Assembly (NCBI GenBank): GCA_035048485.1
Contig: CM068590.1
Location: forward strand, 5,642,093-5,706,092
Direction of reading: 5' to 3'
DNA length: 64,000 nt
From: Pteria penguin
Taxonomy: Eukaryota; Mollusca; Bivalvia; Pterioida; Pteriidae
A program made the translations under genes and the position numbers. Positions within the stretch are counted from its first letter, which is position 1, and every line of letters starts with the position of its first letter. This document shows, piece by piece, positions 1 through 11,259 of the stretch. The notes beneath the pieces are model-generated. The model saw only the letters and a list, made by a program, of their open reading frames with translations. It made no database searches and was not told the DNA's origin.

Positions 1-431
1 CACAAATGATACATACCCAGAATGAGTTGAAGGCTAAATTCGATATTTAAAATAGATCGTACTGCAACTTTTCTGAATAATTATATACAAACAATAACTT
101 TTTCAGTCAGAAAACTGCAAAATTCCTATAACATCTAATTTAATTTTTCATTAGCAGTTTCCTTCCCTTTGCCAATAACAATTTTTGCAGCATGCACGCA
201 ATTCACGATGCAAATATATACATATAGATATAAATGTCAAATAACCTTAAATATCCCATATATCTGCAAGTGCCACATATATTCTTAAATGGCCACTCTG
301 GTTCGCAGATTAAAATGTACTTTGTAGTAAAATCTTCAATAATGTAAATATCTGATTATAAATAATATAAAATTCATAAATCACAAATGTTTGACTGGTT
401 ATTATCGAGAGGAAAACGCCAGATGGTAGTA

Positions 432-520
432 GTGTGTGCAGCCATATTCATTCATTTTATTTGCTTGTCTTTGGTGATATGTGCCACACAGCTTCGTCAA
501 ATATCTTCTGTTTTCTCTTT
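432..520 (-). repeat. Dispersed repeat X, short end fragment
   Basis: GTCTTTGGTGATATGTGCCA and ATCTTCTGTTTTCTCTTT match the end of repeat X at 10150-10215 and 39440-39515. Only this end is preserved. Confidence 0.5.
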
Positions 521-939
521 CATACATCGACTTCTGGAGGATTTTACTTGTACGAGTATGATTTTTTACAGTTTCCCGACGGACAGGAAAATCCTCTTAA
601 CTGGAAAAGATTTTGTTATCTCACCCTCCTCTATCTCATCCTGTGGGCGTGGCTTAAATCTCAAGTTGACGAATTACTTCTTAGAACGTCAGTCACACGT
701 TTTCGTCTTTTGCATTGTTAACATTTTCAACATGGATTTTTAATTACATGACATCGTTTTCTTATCTAATCAAGTTAAAAGGAGGATCGTCAATATAACG
801 AGACCTTTAGGAACCTATCAGATTTATCATGCACAGTCTCTAAATGATGGAAGCATTCACACAATGGTAAAACATCAACTGGTAAAATTAGACAGTGAAC
901 CATAATCACCCTCACCATATATCGATCTAATCAATAAAC

Positions 940-1366
940 ACCCAGAACTATATAATGAACAACCTAGACCTACAACACAACCTCTGGTAACCAAGTCGCT
1001 CTCGACTTTTACGACCGAATCCGCAAAAACTGTGACAACACGTTTCGTTCCCGTTGATGAAACGATGTAATGCAGTTTATTCAGGAGAATGAGAACCAAA
1101 ACACCTTACGAAAAACCCTTGGTCATGTTAAACTGGTCCAATTCTTGTTCCACAATGACGAACGTAGAGAAATCCATACTATACCCCAAGTGATCTAGAC
1201 CCTCTGCTGTCAAAGGTTATCTCAATTCGTCGAAGAGATGGGGCGAATAACCCAGCTACATTCGGGGTATCATTGAGAAATATCTATCGAGAGACATCAA
1301 TACGAAAGTTCTTCAAATGTTCTTACCTCGTCACCTTCATGTTCCTCGTCGTCAGTCTCGCAGAGT
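940..1366 (+). pseudogene. Decayed Crypton-type/DUF3504-like tyrosine-recombinase N-terminal region
   Basis: Two overlapping frames read as one degraded protein. One (from about 1076) gives FIQENENQNTLRKTLGHVK and then NDERREIHTIP. After a frameshift near 1185 the other gives SDLDPLLSKVISIRRRDGA and then LRNIYRE. The order 'QENxNxxTxRKTxxxVKL', 'REIHxIPPxxLDxLLxxF', 'RRxDGxxYxPxTLRxxxRSIxRxL' is what I recall for the SAM-like core-binding region of Crypton-derived proteins (KCTD1/ZMYM/QRICH1-like, DUF3504) common in molluscs. In-frame stops and at least one frameshift mean it is not functional. No catalytic tyrosine-recombinase domain is visible downstream. The family assignment is from memory of motif patterns, so moderate confidence. 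Confidence 0.5.
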
Positions 1367-1848
1367 ACATGTGAATTTTCCCAAAGCATTAATACTAGAA
1401 ATCCAATACACAGTATCTTCCATAATACATCAATTCATAGAGGCAGTTTCAAATACTGTCATAAATTATCACAATGAACACAAGCGTAAAAAAATCTCAA
1501 GATAACGATGAAGAAGAATGATTACTGTGTAACAAGGGCTGACATGCGGTGTGTATCTACGTGTTCAAATACGTGCGCGTTATGTACTTTTGTCAGCGGA
1601 ATAGTCCAAATTTTTTGTGTTTCCACCATGACCGTAATTACAACAATATACACTTTGAATTCTTGTTTAATAAGCTAACTGTTACGGAAATTCTTCTTAA
1701 TGTTATTTATATATACTTTGATAGGGACCTCTTTTTCTTTCGTAAGGTATTGGGCAGAGTCTGTCTGTAATTATATGAGTTGTCTTTCATTGACTGCCGA
1801 CAAAATTATAAACAGTGAAAAAGAGGAAATGTGAGAAAAATGATCAAA

Positions 1849-1982
1849 ACACCATGTTCTGGGAGGGACAAAGAAATCTCAATCCGAGTGCCCATACCTG
1901 TAGATACCCATGACGAGGCTTGCCGATCAATAAGCATGGACACGAGGATTGAGATTTCCCTGCCCCTCCCGAAACATGGTTT
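1849..1982. repeat. Short inverted repeat (about 52-bp arms), MITE-like foldback
   Basis: Arm 1849-1900 is the reverse complement of 1931-1982 with scattered mismatches. The shared core reads ACCATGTT...GGGAGGG...GAAATCTCAATCC. The spacer is about 30 bp. There is no ORF. It could be a small non-autonomous DNA element or a hairpin RNA source. Confidence 0.6.
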
Positions 1983-2278
1983 AAGGTCCTATTAATCTCT
2001 ATTTCTTATATAGCATATTGGTATAGTCTACAGGGCTCTCGATCTACCTTTTTTAAGTCCGATTTCTGCCCATTTCCAACACAAAATAGTGTCTTTTTTC
2101 CCATTTTTCCATTATTTTTTCCCAACTTTGCCAAGAACATAATCAAATTGAAACGAATAAAACATTGTAACTCAGGTAAGAAAGAATTATTAGACTAAAT
2201 GATTCATCAATAATTATATACTGTTCCAAGATATGTTTTATCTAATTGTGTGTTATACCATTACAAATAAGCATTTAG

Positions 2279-2531
2279 GGGGCCAGGTAGCGCAGTTGGT
2301 AGCGTGCTCGCTTCTCACCAATGCGACCCGGGTTCGATTCTCGGTGTGGTACGTGAGATGGTGGGGCTGTCACCAACCTGGCGATGTGGGTTTTCTCTGG
2401 GTGCTCCGGTTTCCTCCCACTCAAACGACACCCTTACGCCCAGATCTGTTCCAACGAGCAAGATTTATATAAGTTAACTTGTTTCTTTATCGTTGTAAAA
2501 TAAATAATGTTTATTTAAAAAAAAAAAAAAA
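2279..2531 (+). mobile_element. tRNA-derived SINE with poly-A tail
   Basis: The head (about 2281-2355) is tRNA-like with A box TAGCGCAGTTGG and B box GGGTTCGATTC. A conserved central part follows, GGGTTTTCTCTGGGTGCTCC and then GGTTTCCTCCCAC, of a type widely shared among metazoan SINEs. It ends in an A-run at about 2516-2531. The flanks carry a short target duplication (AAGCATTT-like at about 2270 and 2530). The tRNA portion is only the promoter and not a functional tRNA. Confidence 0.8.
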
Positions 2532-2559
2532 GCATTTTAATGGGAAATATTGATATATG

Positions 2560-4100
2560 AGTTTGTCCTAGCTGATCCGCTTGTTTGTTTTACGATTTTG
2601 GTATTGAAGTAGATCAATACAGTTCAATTAAGCGTGTATATCCCCATTTAAAAGTGTGTGTTTGATTTGTTTTGATTTACTTTTTATATTGATTACATCT
2701 AGCCTAAGAAAAAAAATTTACTAAATCTATTGCTGATAAAAATCTACAGATAGATGTCCGTTGAATTTATAATTTGAATTTTGGTAACAAAAATGTCTCA
2801 TAATTCCAATTAGAAAGGAAAAATCCTATTTCCAAATAAAAATGGTAGAATTGACATTGTGCTTAATCAACAAAAATTCTCGTATTGTTCTCAAATAATA
2901 CAGGAAATACTGGTTTAATTGCATTTTTTTTATCAAATAACAGCGTGAATTGAAAAATCAAAGATCCACGTTGTCTCTGTTATCCCCTTAGAAAGGAAAA
3001 GATGACAATGAAATATATAAGGATTGCATTAATATTATTTTTGTAAATTTACAAAACAATATGTCATTTTTAGCCCAAATTTTAATGATGCATCATATCT
3101 ATTACTATAAAAATGTTCAATATGCTACCACAATATAACATAATTTTACATAATTTCACGTCAAAAACGTTTTATGTAATGAGAATGAAATCAGTTAAAC
3201 TTAAAAATAAGTTATATTTGGCTTAAATAGAACCTTAAAACAATGAGACTAATATCAGATAACACAGTGTGATATGTTTCTGACTTTTTGGGGCAGTCCT
3301 CTACACCTGCACACATTGAAATATCCCTTCCTCATTTCATAAATATCAAAAAGAGAATTCTTGATTTTTAAATTACTATTGGTCCTAAAATCAAATTGCT
3401 GGTATGTGTTATGTTACAAAAAGATATTAAAATGATTGAATCACAACATCTGTGTTTTATATGCATTTTATGAAAAACGCCGCTGATATTCCAATTCCAA
3501 GGGCCCCAGCCCAGTCTCAAAATGGTGTAAGATCACTGTATAGGTAGCTGTGTGAATCTATGTTTAATACCAATTAATTACAAGCTTTCAGTCTGTCCAT
3601 GATATAAGATATGAATATTGTTACAAGTATATTAGTCGTAATATGTTTGTAGACTGTTTGAAACATATTCAAACACACTAATCAAATTCTTACATGAATA
3701 GAAACAACTAATACACTCAAACTTGATAAAATATTTTAATATGGAAATAAAGCAAACACATCATTAATATGTTTAACATCGACTAGTTTTCAATTTACCA
3801 AAATATCATTTCATTTGCATTGAAACATATAAATGAAACCACACACATCTCCCCCTTGTACTGAAAAAGAATCAATAGCTTTAATATAATAAAAAAGAAA
3901 TAATCCGGTGTAATGCATTACCGAATCAAGCTTCGATTTCGTTATAAGTTTATAGTCAACAAATTGAAAATCTGTGAAGAGGTATGTCTTATATCTTTAT
4001 TTGTAAATAATGTGATGTGTTAGCAATGGTTGATTGCCATCGCTGTCAGCTAAAGCATATCTAAATGAGAATTGTGACGATCGAATTATAAGATATATGC
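2560..4100. other. AT-rich non-coding stretch upstream of the first lectin gene
   Basis: No ORF, tRNA or clear repeat structure was recognised in this 1.5-kb AT-rich stretch. It presumably includes the promoter of the lectin gene starting at 4123. The segment just before that ATG contains TATA-like strings (ATTATAAGATATATG near 4085) that cannot be assigned with confidence. Confidence 0.4.
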
Positions 4101-4122
4101 TGTATACATTCAGACACAAATC

Positions 4123-7100
4123 ATGAGTGTTCTTGGGATAGCGTCAATTGTTTTGTTACTTTGTGGAAGAAGTACAGGTAAGGTATACAGTTTTATCATT
4201 AGTGCTTAGAGCCTTTTAGTTATAAGAATATTTTTATTTGTTTATTTTCTATTTTGTAAAATTCCTGTTTGTTTAAGAACTGATTTAAATTAGCTTTAAT
4301 TAAAAGAAGTACCATAATGAAAATCAAAAATCTTCTAAATTTGATTAGAATCCTAGGTTTTCTTTAAATTCACGTTATAAATGTCTTCGAATCCGTATCA
4401 GGCGATAAAATGTGTAATTTATAGAAATAATAACATTAATAATGTATTATTCTATGGTCTATATAGGGACCTGGTGCAATTTGAGATGCCCTTTTCATGA
4501 ATATTACGATCTGATCATACAAAGTACCCATCTTGAATTTTCTATTCAACATTTCATACCACGAATATGATAATTTGAGCTAGTGTCCTTATTTCTTTCA
4601 TGTGCTCATGTATTTACTTCCTGAACTTGAAGTGTTGTTAAAGGACTTTTACGACGGGTAATGCATACACGCAGGGGACGCTAACTCCACACAGGCATCT
4701 GGTCTCACCTCTATTACATTGGGATTTGCATATGTGTGACCATGACATGTTACACGATATTAACCTTTTCATTCCATTTCATTTGAAACGTGGTTAATCC
4801 TTCGGTAATTCTTTGTGGTTAACTTTCAAAGATAAAACTGTTTGTACAAATCGTATTTATGATTAAAAGCAAAAATAATCAACCATAGAACATCTAAATT
4901 TTAATATGTATTTTTGTGTTAGTTTTCCTTATATCCCCAGATAATCGTGCAAAATCATGTCAGGGAATGTTAAATGTAATTAAAATCATACGTATCGGCG
5001 ATTCATCACAAATGCAGATGCTATGCATTGAGTAACTTTGATACATACAATCTGTAAGTTTATATGTGACTAAAAAGGCTATGAACTGTCTCGCCAGTTT
5101 TATTATTACTTGTAAAGTATGAATATAAAGGATTCTTACAATACCATATCTATTTGTTTCAGGTGAAAATATTCTTGCGTTGGTAGATATTGCAAAGACC
5201 TACGACAAAGCCAATGCATTCTGTCAAAAATTTGGCTTCATACTGGTCAGAATAAACAACGAGCAGATTTTTGACGAAATACAGCAAATGACGAAACCAA
5301 TCAAGTAATACTTTTTATTTTTGGTCAGCTAAGTATTTTATTTTATTCATCATACAATATACGTGGTGACATTATACTTTGTACTTTGTAGGTGTAGCGT
5401 TTAATAACAACACCCCGATCCCCTAAAAATCCTACACCCAAACTTAAAAAACCCAAATCAAAATTAACCTCCCCCCTTTCAAAATAAAAAAACCCTCACA
5501 CACATACACTAAACAAAACAACAAATACATAAACAAAAGAGTACCATATAAAACATAAACAATCCCCCTCCCATCCCGCACCCTACAAAAAAAGGACAAA
5601 AATGAATAAAACAGGCAGCACATATCCTTCTAGCCTATCGGCACCTTATCATGGTAAGTTTAAGATGATATACACAAGGATTAAAATGCCATAAAACATA
5701 GCCGTGTTTCGACTACTAATGTTGTTTCAATGATCTTTAAGGTGGAGCTGCTCAAATCCAAAATGAAAATATTGGAAGAGTAATCAATTACTTAACTGCC
5801 GAAATGTAAACGCCACAGATTAAATCTAAGTCTAAGAACCATGCACGAGAGAGATGCTCCCGTAGAACAGTTTACTCCCGTAGAATAATCTACTAACTTT
5901 TTAAAAGTAAAATTGGAGTATATATCATGGGTCGGTACGGTGACAACGAACAAAGTGATTGCCATTACCCTCAGGACCCAACAGTCCACCATCAGCGGTA
6001 TCTACCCTGTAGTTAAAATAAAATTATAGTGTATCGTTTGTGAATTTCGACAAATAATGACTTGACTTCTTAGTGATGATCAAGGCAAAATTGTAGAAGT
6101 TCAAAGCATAACTATTGGAAAAGGACATCATTTATTAAACTGTCTTAGCAGATATTATGCATATGCGATGCATAATTACATATATGATCTTGATCTTACT
6201 CAATAATCCAAGTAATGTATAGTGGTTTGTACATTAAGTAAATTATTTCTATGAACATTCCACTATCCGATTTATTGTTAGTCTGATCGTAATTCTATTT
6301 GCCTCAGGTTTTACAAAGAAAACATAAGATTTGTAACACCTTAGTTATCCCCATGCACGAGTAATGCGCGAAATAAATAAGAGTGTCAACACATACATTG
6401 TCAGATATGATAATTATATGCGTGGCTCGTCTAAAACTGGCAAGATCGATGTCTCCACGATACAATGCAGCATGGTGTATTGCATTAGGTTAAAACAAAA
6501 AACTATTATTTCATCGTCTCTGTTGAAATTCAGACTGCAAAATTAATGTAATATTTAATCGAAAAGCAAAACCAAATAAACTTATTTCTAAAATAAATAT
6601 CTGTAGTGTTATATTTTTCAGTAATGGTATTTGGGTAGGTTTACGGCTAGATACCTCTCAACTGCCGAACTATACATATATATATGAAACCGGGGAACCA
6701 GCAAATTTCACGATATGGGCAGAAGATGAACCAGATGATCAGGATACTGACCAGTGTGTGAGGATGGGAAAAGAGTACAGAACAAGGCCATGCTACCAGC
6801 TGCGATTCTTCATCTGTCAAAGTAAATCTCAGATTAAGAAGTATTTACGGTTTACCTGTATAAGCGAATCTGTTTAATGTGATAGTACCCAATAAAGCCT
6901 GAGTTTCTCTATCCTTTCCCACTCTTGATATACGCGGTTTGTGGCAAAGGGCTAGAGAGACTTTGTCCATCAAAAGTCTGGTCACAAATAAAAGTTTGTA
7001 CAATGAACTTGCAACCTATAATCCAATAAATGAACATTTAACTTACTCCATCATAGCGATATCGTTTCCAAATAAGATCTGTAACTTCTGCTAGCTGCCG

Positions 7101-10100
7101 TTTTATCTGTAAAAACGGTAAGATTCTCCACTCTGTCATTTGTATATATACAGTATGACGTCAAATCTCGTGACGAATGGCAAAGAAGCCCAATGGATAA
7201 GGTGCTGGGCTCGTAATCAAGAAATCCCGGTTTCGACTCCAGCCCTGGGCACACCGGCGTTCTGTCTTTCGGATGAGACAGTAAAAACCGGGGTCCCATG
7301 TCACGGTAGGCCTGGCTCCTAAAAGATCCCTAAGTGTTTCGGTAGGTCCGTTGCAAAGGTCTAAATTTGTATGAAATGCATCAGGCAGATGCCGTCACCA
7401 TATACGTAAAATAATCATGGAGTGACGTAAAAACAATCAAACGAACGGCAAAGAAGCCAAATGCAACGTTGCCTAGTGTTTTTGTTCATAAAAATGTATC
7501 AGATGCTGAAGTGTCACGAATGCAAAGTCGCTTTCTGTGAGATCTGACGTCATACTGTATACATATATGGTGAAATGAGATATTAGCCGTATTTTAAGAT
7601 AAAATGGCAGCTGGTAGAGGTTATAGTTCTTATCTGGAAAAAGATATCGCTATGATCGAGTAAGTTAAATGTATTGGAATATATCAATTGGTTTATCAAT
7701 CGCCAGAAGCTTGTACATCCCGATAGTGACTGGTATCGCTAAAATTCCAACTGTTGATGAGCAAAGTCTCTCTGATTCCTCGATATTAAAAGTGAGGGAA
7801 GGACAGAAAATCTTGGGGTAACCTCTGGTTCATTTAAATCTATTATTATGTGTGTTTATAATTTTATGTTCTTACAATGATATTCCAATTAATAAAGGAA
7901 AATAATGTACCTCTATATTCCAGGATAGATTTTACCAAATGCCGAGATATTGTTGACAAAGCATTAAACACTTGTTTATACCAGTAAACGATGGTGTAAA
8001 AAGAGGATGAAAAAGCACATGCCTTGAATGACTGGAAAAGTGGACTCTTAAAAATTATCGATATTCGCATCAATAATTTTACAAGTAATTCCCATTTATT
8101 CAAATAACCACATTATATACCAGTCCAGTCTATAAAAAAGAAAATGTCTGATTTACATAATTCTTATGTCTTCGTACCTGTTGACAAAGCAGCTATTAAT
8201 ATTATCATTGTTTGAAAAATACTATATTACAGTTCTCAAAACGGAATTAAACTCTACTTCTACGTATGTTGAAACCCTGTTGTTTAAAGACAAAATTTTA
8301 TCTGACCACTGTTAAGCTATAAGTGACTTCAATTTAAGCATTGATAAAAATGATCTTCCAACAATGTATTGGCTGTCCAAATTACACAAAAATCCATATA
8401 AATCACGTTTTATATCAAAATCTAGTCATAGCTCTACAACTGTGCTTTCTACACATATTACTTCCGCTCTTACTGCAGTTAAAGACCATGTTATCAAGTA
8501 CTGTAATGCTGCCTTTAACAATAGTAACGTCAATTACTTTTCTTCTATCAAAATTTCTAACGAATTCTGTTTGAGAAATTTTGAGGCTAATAACGTTGCT
8601 AATTTTGATATTTCGACACTATATACCTCTTTATCTAATGACTTAATCAAAACCAAATTGCTGTCTCTCATACGCTGATATTCCAACAGAGTCTTAATAA
8701 TACATCTGTACTTCAGTTACATCTGCATTTTTCTCTAACAAACAATACGATAATTATAAATATTGGAGTTGTACTGAGTTGTGTAATGCTAATGCATCAT
8801 ATTTTGATGGATAATATTTATGTACAATTTAATGACAAGACTTATCAACAGATTACTGGGATTCCTATGACCACTAACTGCGCTCCCCTTGTAGCAGATT
8901 TATAATATACTGTTATGAGAGAGACTTTATGCATTCTATTAAAACTTCTTAACTGTTCGACCTTATTGATAAGTTAAATGACACCTCTAGATATCTTGAT
9001 GATATTTAAGTTATCGATAACCCTGAGTTGAAAACTATATAACTGACATTTATCCATCTAAACTTCAATCAAACAAAGTCAATACTTCCAAACAGGAAAT
9101 ACCTTTTTTGGTCTTAAATATTAAAATTATTAATAAAAATGTTCATACCAACATATATGATAAACGTGATGACTGTGGATTTCTTATTGTAAAATTCCCT
9201 TACCTAGATGGTGATGTCCTTAGACTCCCATCATATGGTATTTATATATTAGTCAATGGGCTCGAATTGCTAGAGCCTGAACTAACGGGGAAAAAAATCT
9301 CAGATTATTTTTAAACTCCTTAATCAGGGTTATAAATATCATAACCTTCGAAAAACTTTTAGTAAATTTTATAGATCTTATTCAGACATTTTATCTAAAT
9401 TCAGAAATGTTACTTTTCAACAATATGTATCCAGAGGAATTTCCCATCCCAATTTCTACGATCTAGGTGATCTAGGGTACAAACTAAGGTTCCGATAATT
9501 TCATATCGGCTGGTTCTAAAAGGTTCCGATAATTTCATATCGGCTGGTTCTAAAATTATCAAACGCCTTCGGCATCTACAGTATGACCCGAGATCATCGC
9601 TAAGACCATAGGTCTTGTATTGGGTCCTTCTACAACCCAATTTAGACTTTTACTGGAGTGATGCACACTGATGAACAGGGCAGTTGGGACTCTGATGGGC
9701 CTTGTCCAAACCTTTTCAGAGGAGACAAGGACCTGATCCTCGTCCCCTCTGATTGTTAGTCGGGACCTCTATTGATGAAAGATCTGAGCTCGCTTACAGA
9801 CGGGCAGAGCACAGTTAACTTTTGTTGAAGTTGCCTTACATGTTTCTGATAGCAACATATCATTCTATAATTTTTTTCGAGTGTAATAAATTTGTATGAC
9901 CTCTCTCCTTGGGGAACCTGTTGATCCTTGTTTTCTATGTGGAGGATTATTTATAAATTTTTAAATGTCTTTCTTTTGGTTTTGTTGCTTTTCCGGTGAG
10001 TGGGAAGGCAGGCGCTCGTAAACCGGTTAATAACAGCAACTGAGAGACGTTTGAGCGTCAACTGACTCTCCTAAATCGGTATCGTAACCGCAGCATAATC

Positions 10101-10655
10101 GATTATCTTTGTAATGTAGTTCCGTGTATATTCTGCTGTTATCATTTTTTGTGTGTGTGCAGGTCCTTGATGATTTGTGTGATACAGCTTTCTCAAATGC
10201 CTTCTGTTTTCTCTTCTATTTGTTTTACTGGGTAGACAACTCTTTGTTTCCAATTTCCTGTTTCAGAGATAACAGACAGAGTAGGTATAGTGCAGACATC
10301 AAGCTCAGCGACAACTACATTTATGTCTGAATTTTCCACACTACATTACCACACAACCACATATGCCACGAATGGCATTACAGATAACAGAACACTTATC
10401 ACGGCCAAACACGAGACAGGAATCCCCACAGACCATATAATATCATTGGAAAAAAGATTAGAAGATATTCGCAAAAACTTAACCATCGATAAAGCGTCAC
10501 TCACGATACATCAAATGCGACTGGTCTGCGCTACGGACGATCGTACTTCCTCCTACTCCATAGGCATGACAGGCGCCGCCATCATTATCATAGTCATATC
10601 TATTCTGATTATTGGAGATGCTGTGAAATTGGTTCTCTGGATAAAAAGAAAATAA
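4123..10655 (+). CDS. C-type lectin, single-pass membrane protein (tandem copy 1)
   Basis: Four exons join without a frame break: 4123-4177, 5163-5304, 6622-6821 and 10267-10655 (786 nt, 261 aa), with GT-AG introns in phases 1, 2, 1. Exon 1 is a signal peptide (MSVLGIASIVLLLCGRST). Exons 2-3 form a short C-type lectin domain: helix with AFCQKFG, then IWVGLRLD, sequons NYT and NFT, the EPDD...DQCV segment, and the closing FFICQ. The four domain cysteines are present. The usual Ca-site EPN is EPD here and no WND is seen, so sugar binding is uncertain. Exon 4 encodes a Thr/Ser-rich stalk, a helix LEKRLEDIRKNL, a DDRTSS motif, one transmembrane segment of Ile/Val residues and a short basic tail. 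Linking exon 4 is an inference, supported by exact phase match and the same order in the paralogue at 12.2-17.7 kb. Intron 3 holds a SINE inside a foldback element and a Penelope-like remnant. Confidence 0.8.
4655..4745 (+). repeat. Dispersed 'GGAGACGCT...CACCTGGTCTCACCTCT' module, diverged copy
   Basis: The segment has a diverged GGGGACGCTAACTCC...GCATCTGGTCTCACCTCT string and then a GGGATTTGCATATG-like tail. It matches modules at about 20030, 26345, 29310 and (reverse) 40060, and the 43-bp satellite at 46.3-47.9 kb. It lies in intron 1 of lectin copy 1. Confidence 0.6.
5400..5620. repeat. Low-complexity C/A-rich intronic stretch
   Basis: Runs of C and A (ACCCC, AAAAC, CACACA) dominate. There is no ORF or inverted structure. 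It sits in intron 2 of the first lectin gene. Confidence 0.5.
6622..6877 (+). other. Possible alternative (soluble) 3' end of lectin copy 1 by intron retention
   Basis: If the donor after 6821 is not used, exon 3 stays open to a TAA at 6875-6877 and ends SKSQIKKYLRF plus a few residues, with no membrane segment. The paralogue has an equivalent read-through ending (SIKSDKKY, stop at 13366). This would give a secreted lectin. Nucleotide conservation after a recent duplication could explain the similarity without function. Confidence 0.35.
7034..7673. mobile_element. Foldback/MITE DNA element with about 130-bp terminal inverted repeats, split by a SINE
   Basis: The left arm (about 7034-7170) begins ACATTTAACTTACTC and is inverted at about 7530-7673. 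Shared blocks are ATCATAGCGATATC, CAGCTGCC(A/G)TTTTATC and TACAGTATGACGTCA, in mirror order. The arms flank a SINE at about 7190-7441. No transposase is present, so it is non-autonomous. Confidence 0.75.
7171..7463 (+). mobile_element. tRNA-derived SINE (family A) inserted in the foldback element
   Basis: A tRNA-like head GATAAGGTGCTGGGCTCGTA with B box GGTTTCGACTCC is followed by the family body (CTGGGCACACCGG, TCTTTCGGATGAGACAG, AAAAGATCC, GCATCAGGCAGATGCCGTCA, GTGACGTAAAAACAATCAA). Flanking direct repeats of about 20 bp, CGAATGGCAAAGAAGCC and CGAACGGCAAAGAAGCC, look like a target-site duplication. Related copies are at 16258, 31850, 53300 and (reverse) 56565. Confidence 0.8.
7870..9830 (+). 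pseudogene. Penelope-like retroelement remnant (reverse transcriptase region)
   Basis: Conceptual fragments in shifting frames appear in the expected order: YTSKRWCKK, YVFVPVDKAAIN, MYWLSKLHKNPYKSRF, STTVLSTHITSALTAVK, NFDISTLYTSL, QQITGIPMTTNCAPLVADL, RYLDD (catalytic Y-x-D-D box at about 8992-9003), then near the end KFRNVTFQQYVSRGISHP and QRRQGPDPRPL. 'LHKxPYxxRFI', 'FDxSTLYTxL' and 'GxxxGTNCAPLxADL' are Penelope-type RT signatures. Numerous stops and frameshifts, and a local direct duplication of about 42 bp at 9490-9555, show it is dead. It lies in intron 3 of lectin copy 1. No GIY-YIG nuclease was identified. Confidence 0.8.
9915..10215 (-). repeat. Dispersed repeat X, copy in reverse orientation
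   Basis: In reverse it reads GTTAACCGGTTTACG, CCCACT(C)ACC, CAGCAG. On the + strand it continues to GGTCCTTGATGATTTGTGTG and CTTCTGTTTTCTCTT. The same order occurs at 25860-26165, 28340-28625 and 47930-48085 (+) and at 31150-31365 and 39440-39515 (-). No coding capacity was found. Class unknown. Confidence 0.65.
10267..10655 (+). CDS. Last exon of lectin copy 1: Thr/Ser-rich stalk and transmembrane segment
   Basis: The acceptor is preceded by a pyrimidine-rich tract ending CCTGTTTCAG. The first two bases complete a phase-1 codon, matching the donor after FFICQ at 6821. The exon gives ITDRVGIVQTSSSATTT, a Thr-rich region, a short helix, and a membrane segment about 12-34 residues before the stop (IIIIVISILIIGDAV), ending KLVLWIKRK. 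The homologous exon at 17263-17660 has the same plan, including QMR(L/F), DDR(T/I)SSYS and the basic end. Confidence 0.75.
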
Positions 10656-10951
10656 TTGGTTTGATAATAATTTGCAGGTAGCAGCAATATGAAAGAGAAA
10701 ATTTAGGAGTTTAGTCTTCAAAAGTGATTAAAAATGGCATGTTGCTGTCGAGAAATAAACCTAGATGAACTAAAAAGACATATGATGTAGAGGAGCGAGA
10801 AAATTTGGAGACTGGATATATATTGCAAAATAAACTTCCTTATATTTTACGATGATAGAGAATTTTGTATCATTATGAACGAAATCTGATATAAATAACA
10901 TCCCCGTCTCTGTTGTCAACTTGTACATGTAACTTCATCAGCTTTATTTAT

Positions 10952-11240
10952 GGTCCCCCGCTTTTCGCGAAAAGCGTGGGGTCATTAAATCTCATTCGTC
11001 TGTCCGTCCGTTCATCTGTCTGTCAGTCTGTCACAAAAACTTTAACCTTGGTAATACTTTTTAACCGTAACTCTTTATCATGTGACCTTCATCGTGACCT
11101 TTCAACACTTCAATGTAACTTTTTAACCGTAAGACGTAGGTCCTTCATATTTGGCATATGTCTATGTAAACATGCACAACCATGACAATATGTCACAAAT
11201 CACTTCACCTTTACTGACATAACCCCGAAAGCGGGGGACC
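10952..11240 (+). mobile_element. Non-autonomous element with GGTCCCCCGCTTT / AAAGCGGGGGACC ends
   Basis: It begins GGTCCCCCGCTTTTCGCG, with its own local hairpin (CGCTTTTCGCGAAAAGCG), and ends CCGAAAGCGGGGGACC, giving inverted ends. The interior has CTGTC/CGTC repeats and two copies of ACTTTTTAACCGTAA, like elements common in bivalve genomes. It has no ORF. It lies between the two lectin genes. Confidence 0.7.
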
Positions 11241-11259
11241 AATATTCTCTAAATTTGTG

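Noticed and set aside
387..743. 118-codon forward ORF as a possible gene
   Set aside because: It overlaps a fragment of repeat X and shows no domain-like sequence or splice partners.
2281..2355. Functional tRNA gene
   Set aside because: Only the internal promoter boxes are conserved; the sequence continues into a SINE body with poly-A and target duplication. The same holds for 7171, 16258, 52567 and 53300.
10290..10655. Independent 121-aa intronless gene
   Set aside because: The frame extends upstream to a perfect phase-1 acceptor and its paralogue behaves the same way, so it is better read as the last exon of a lectin gene.
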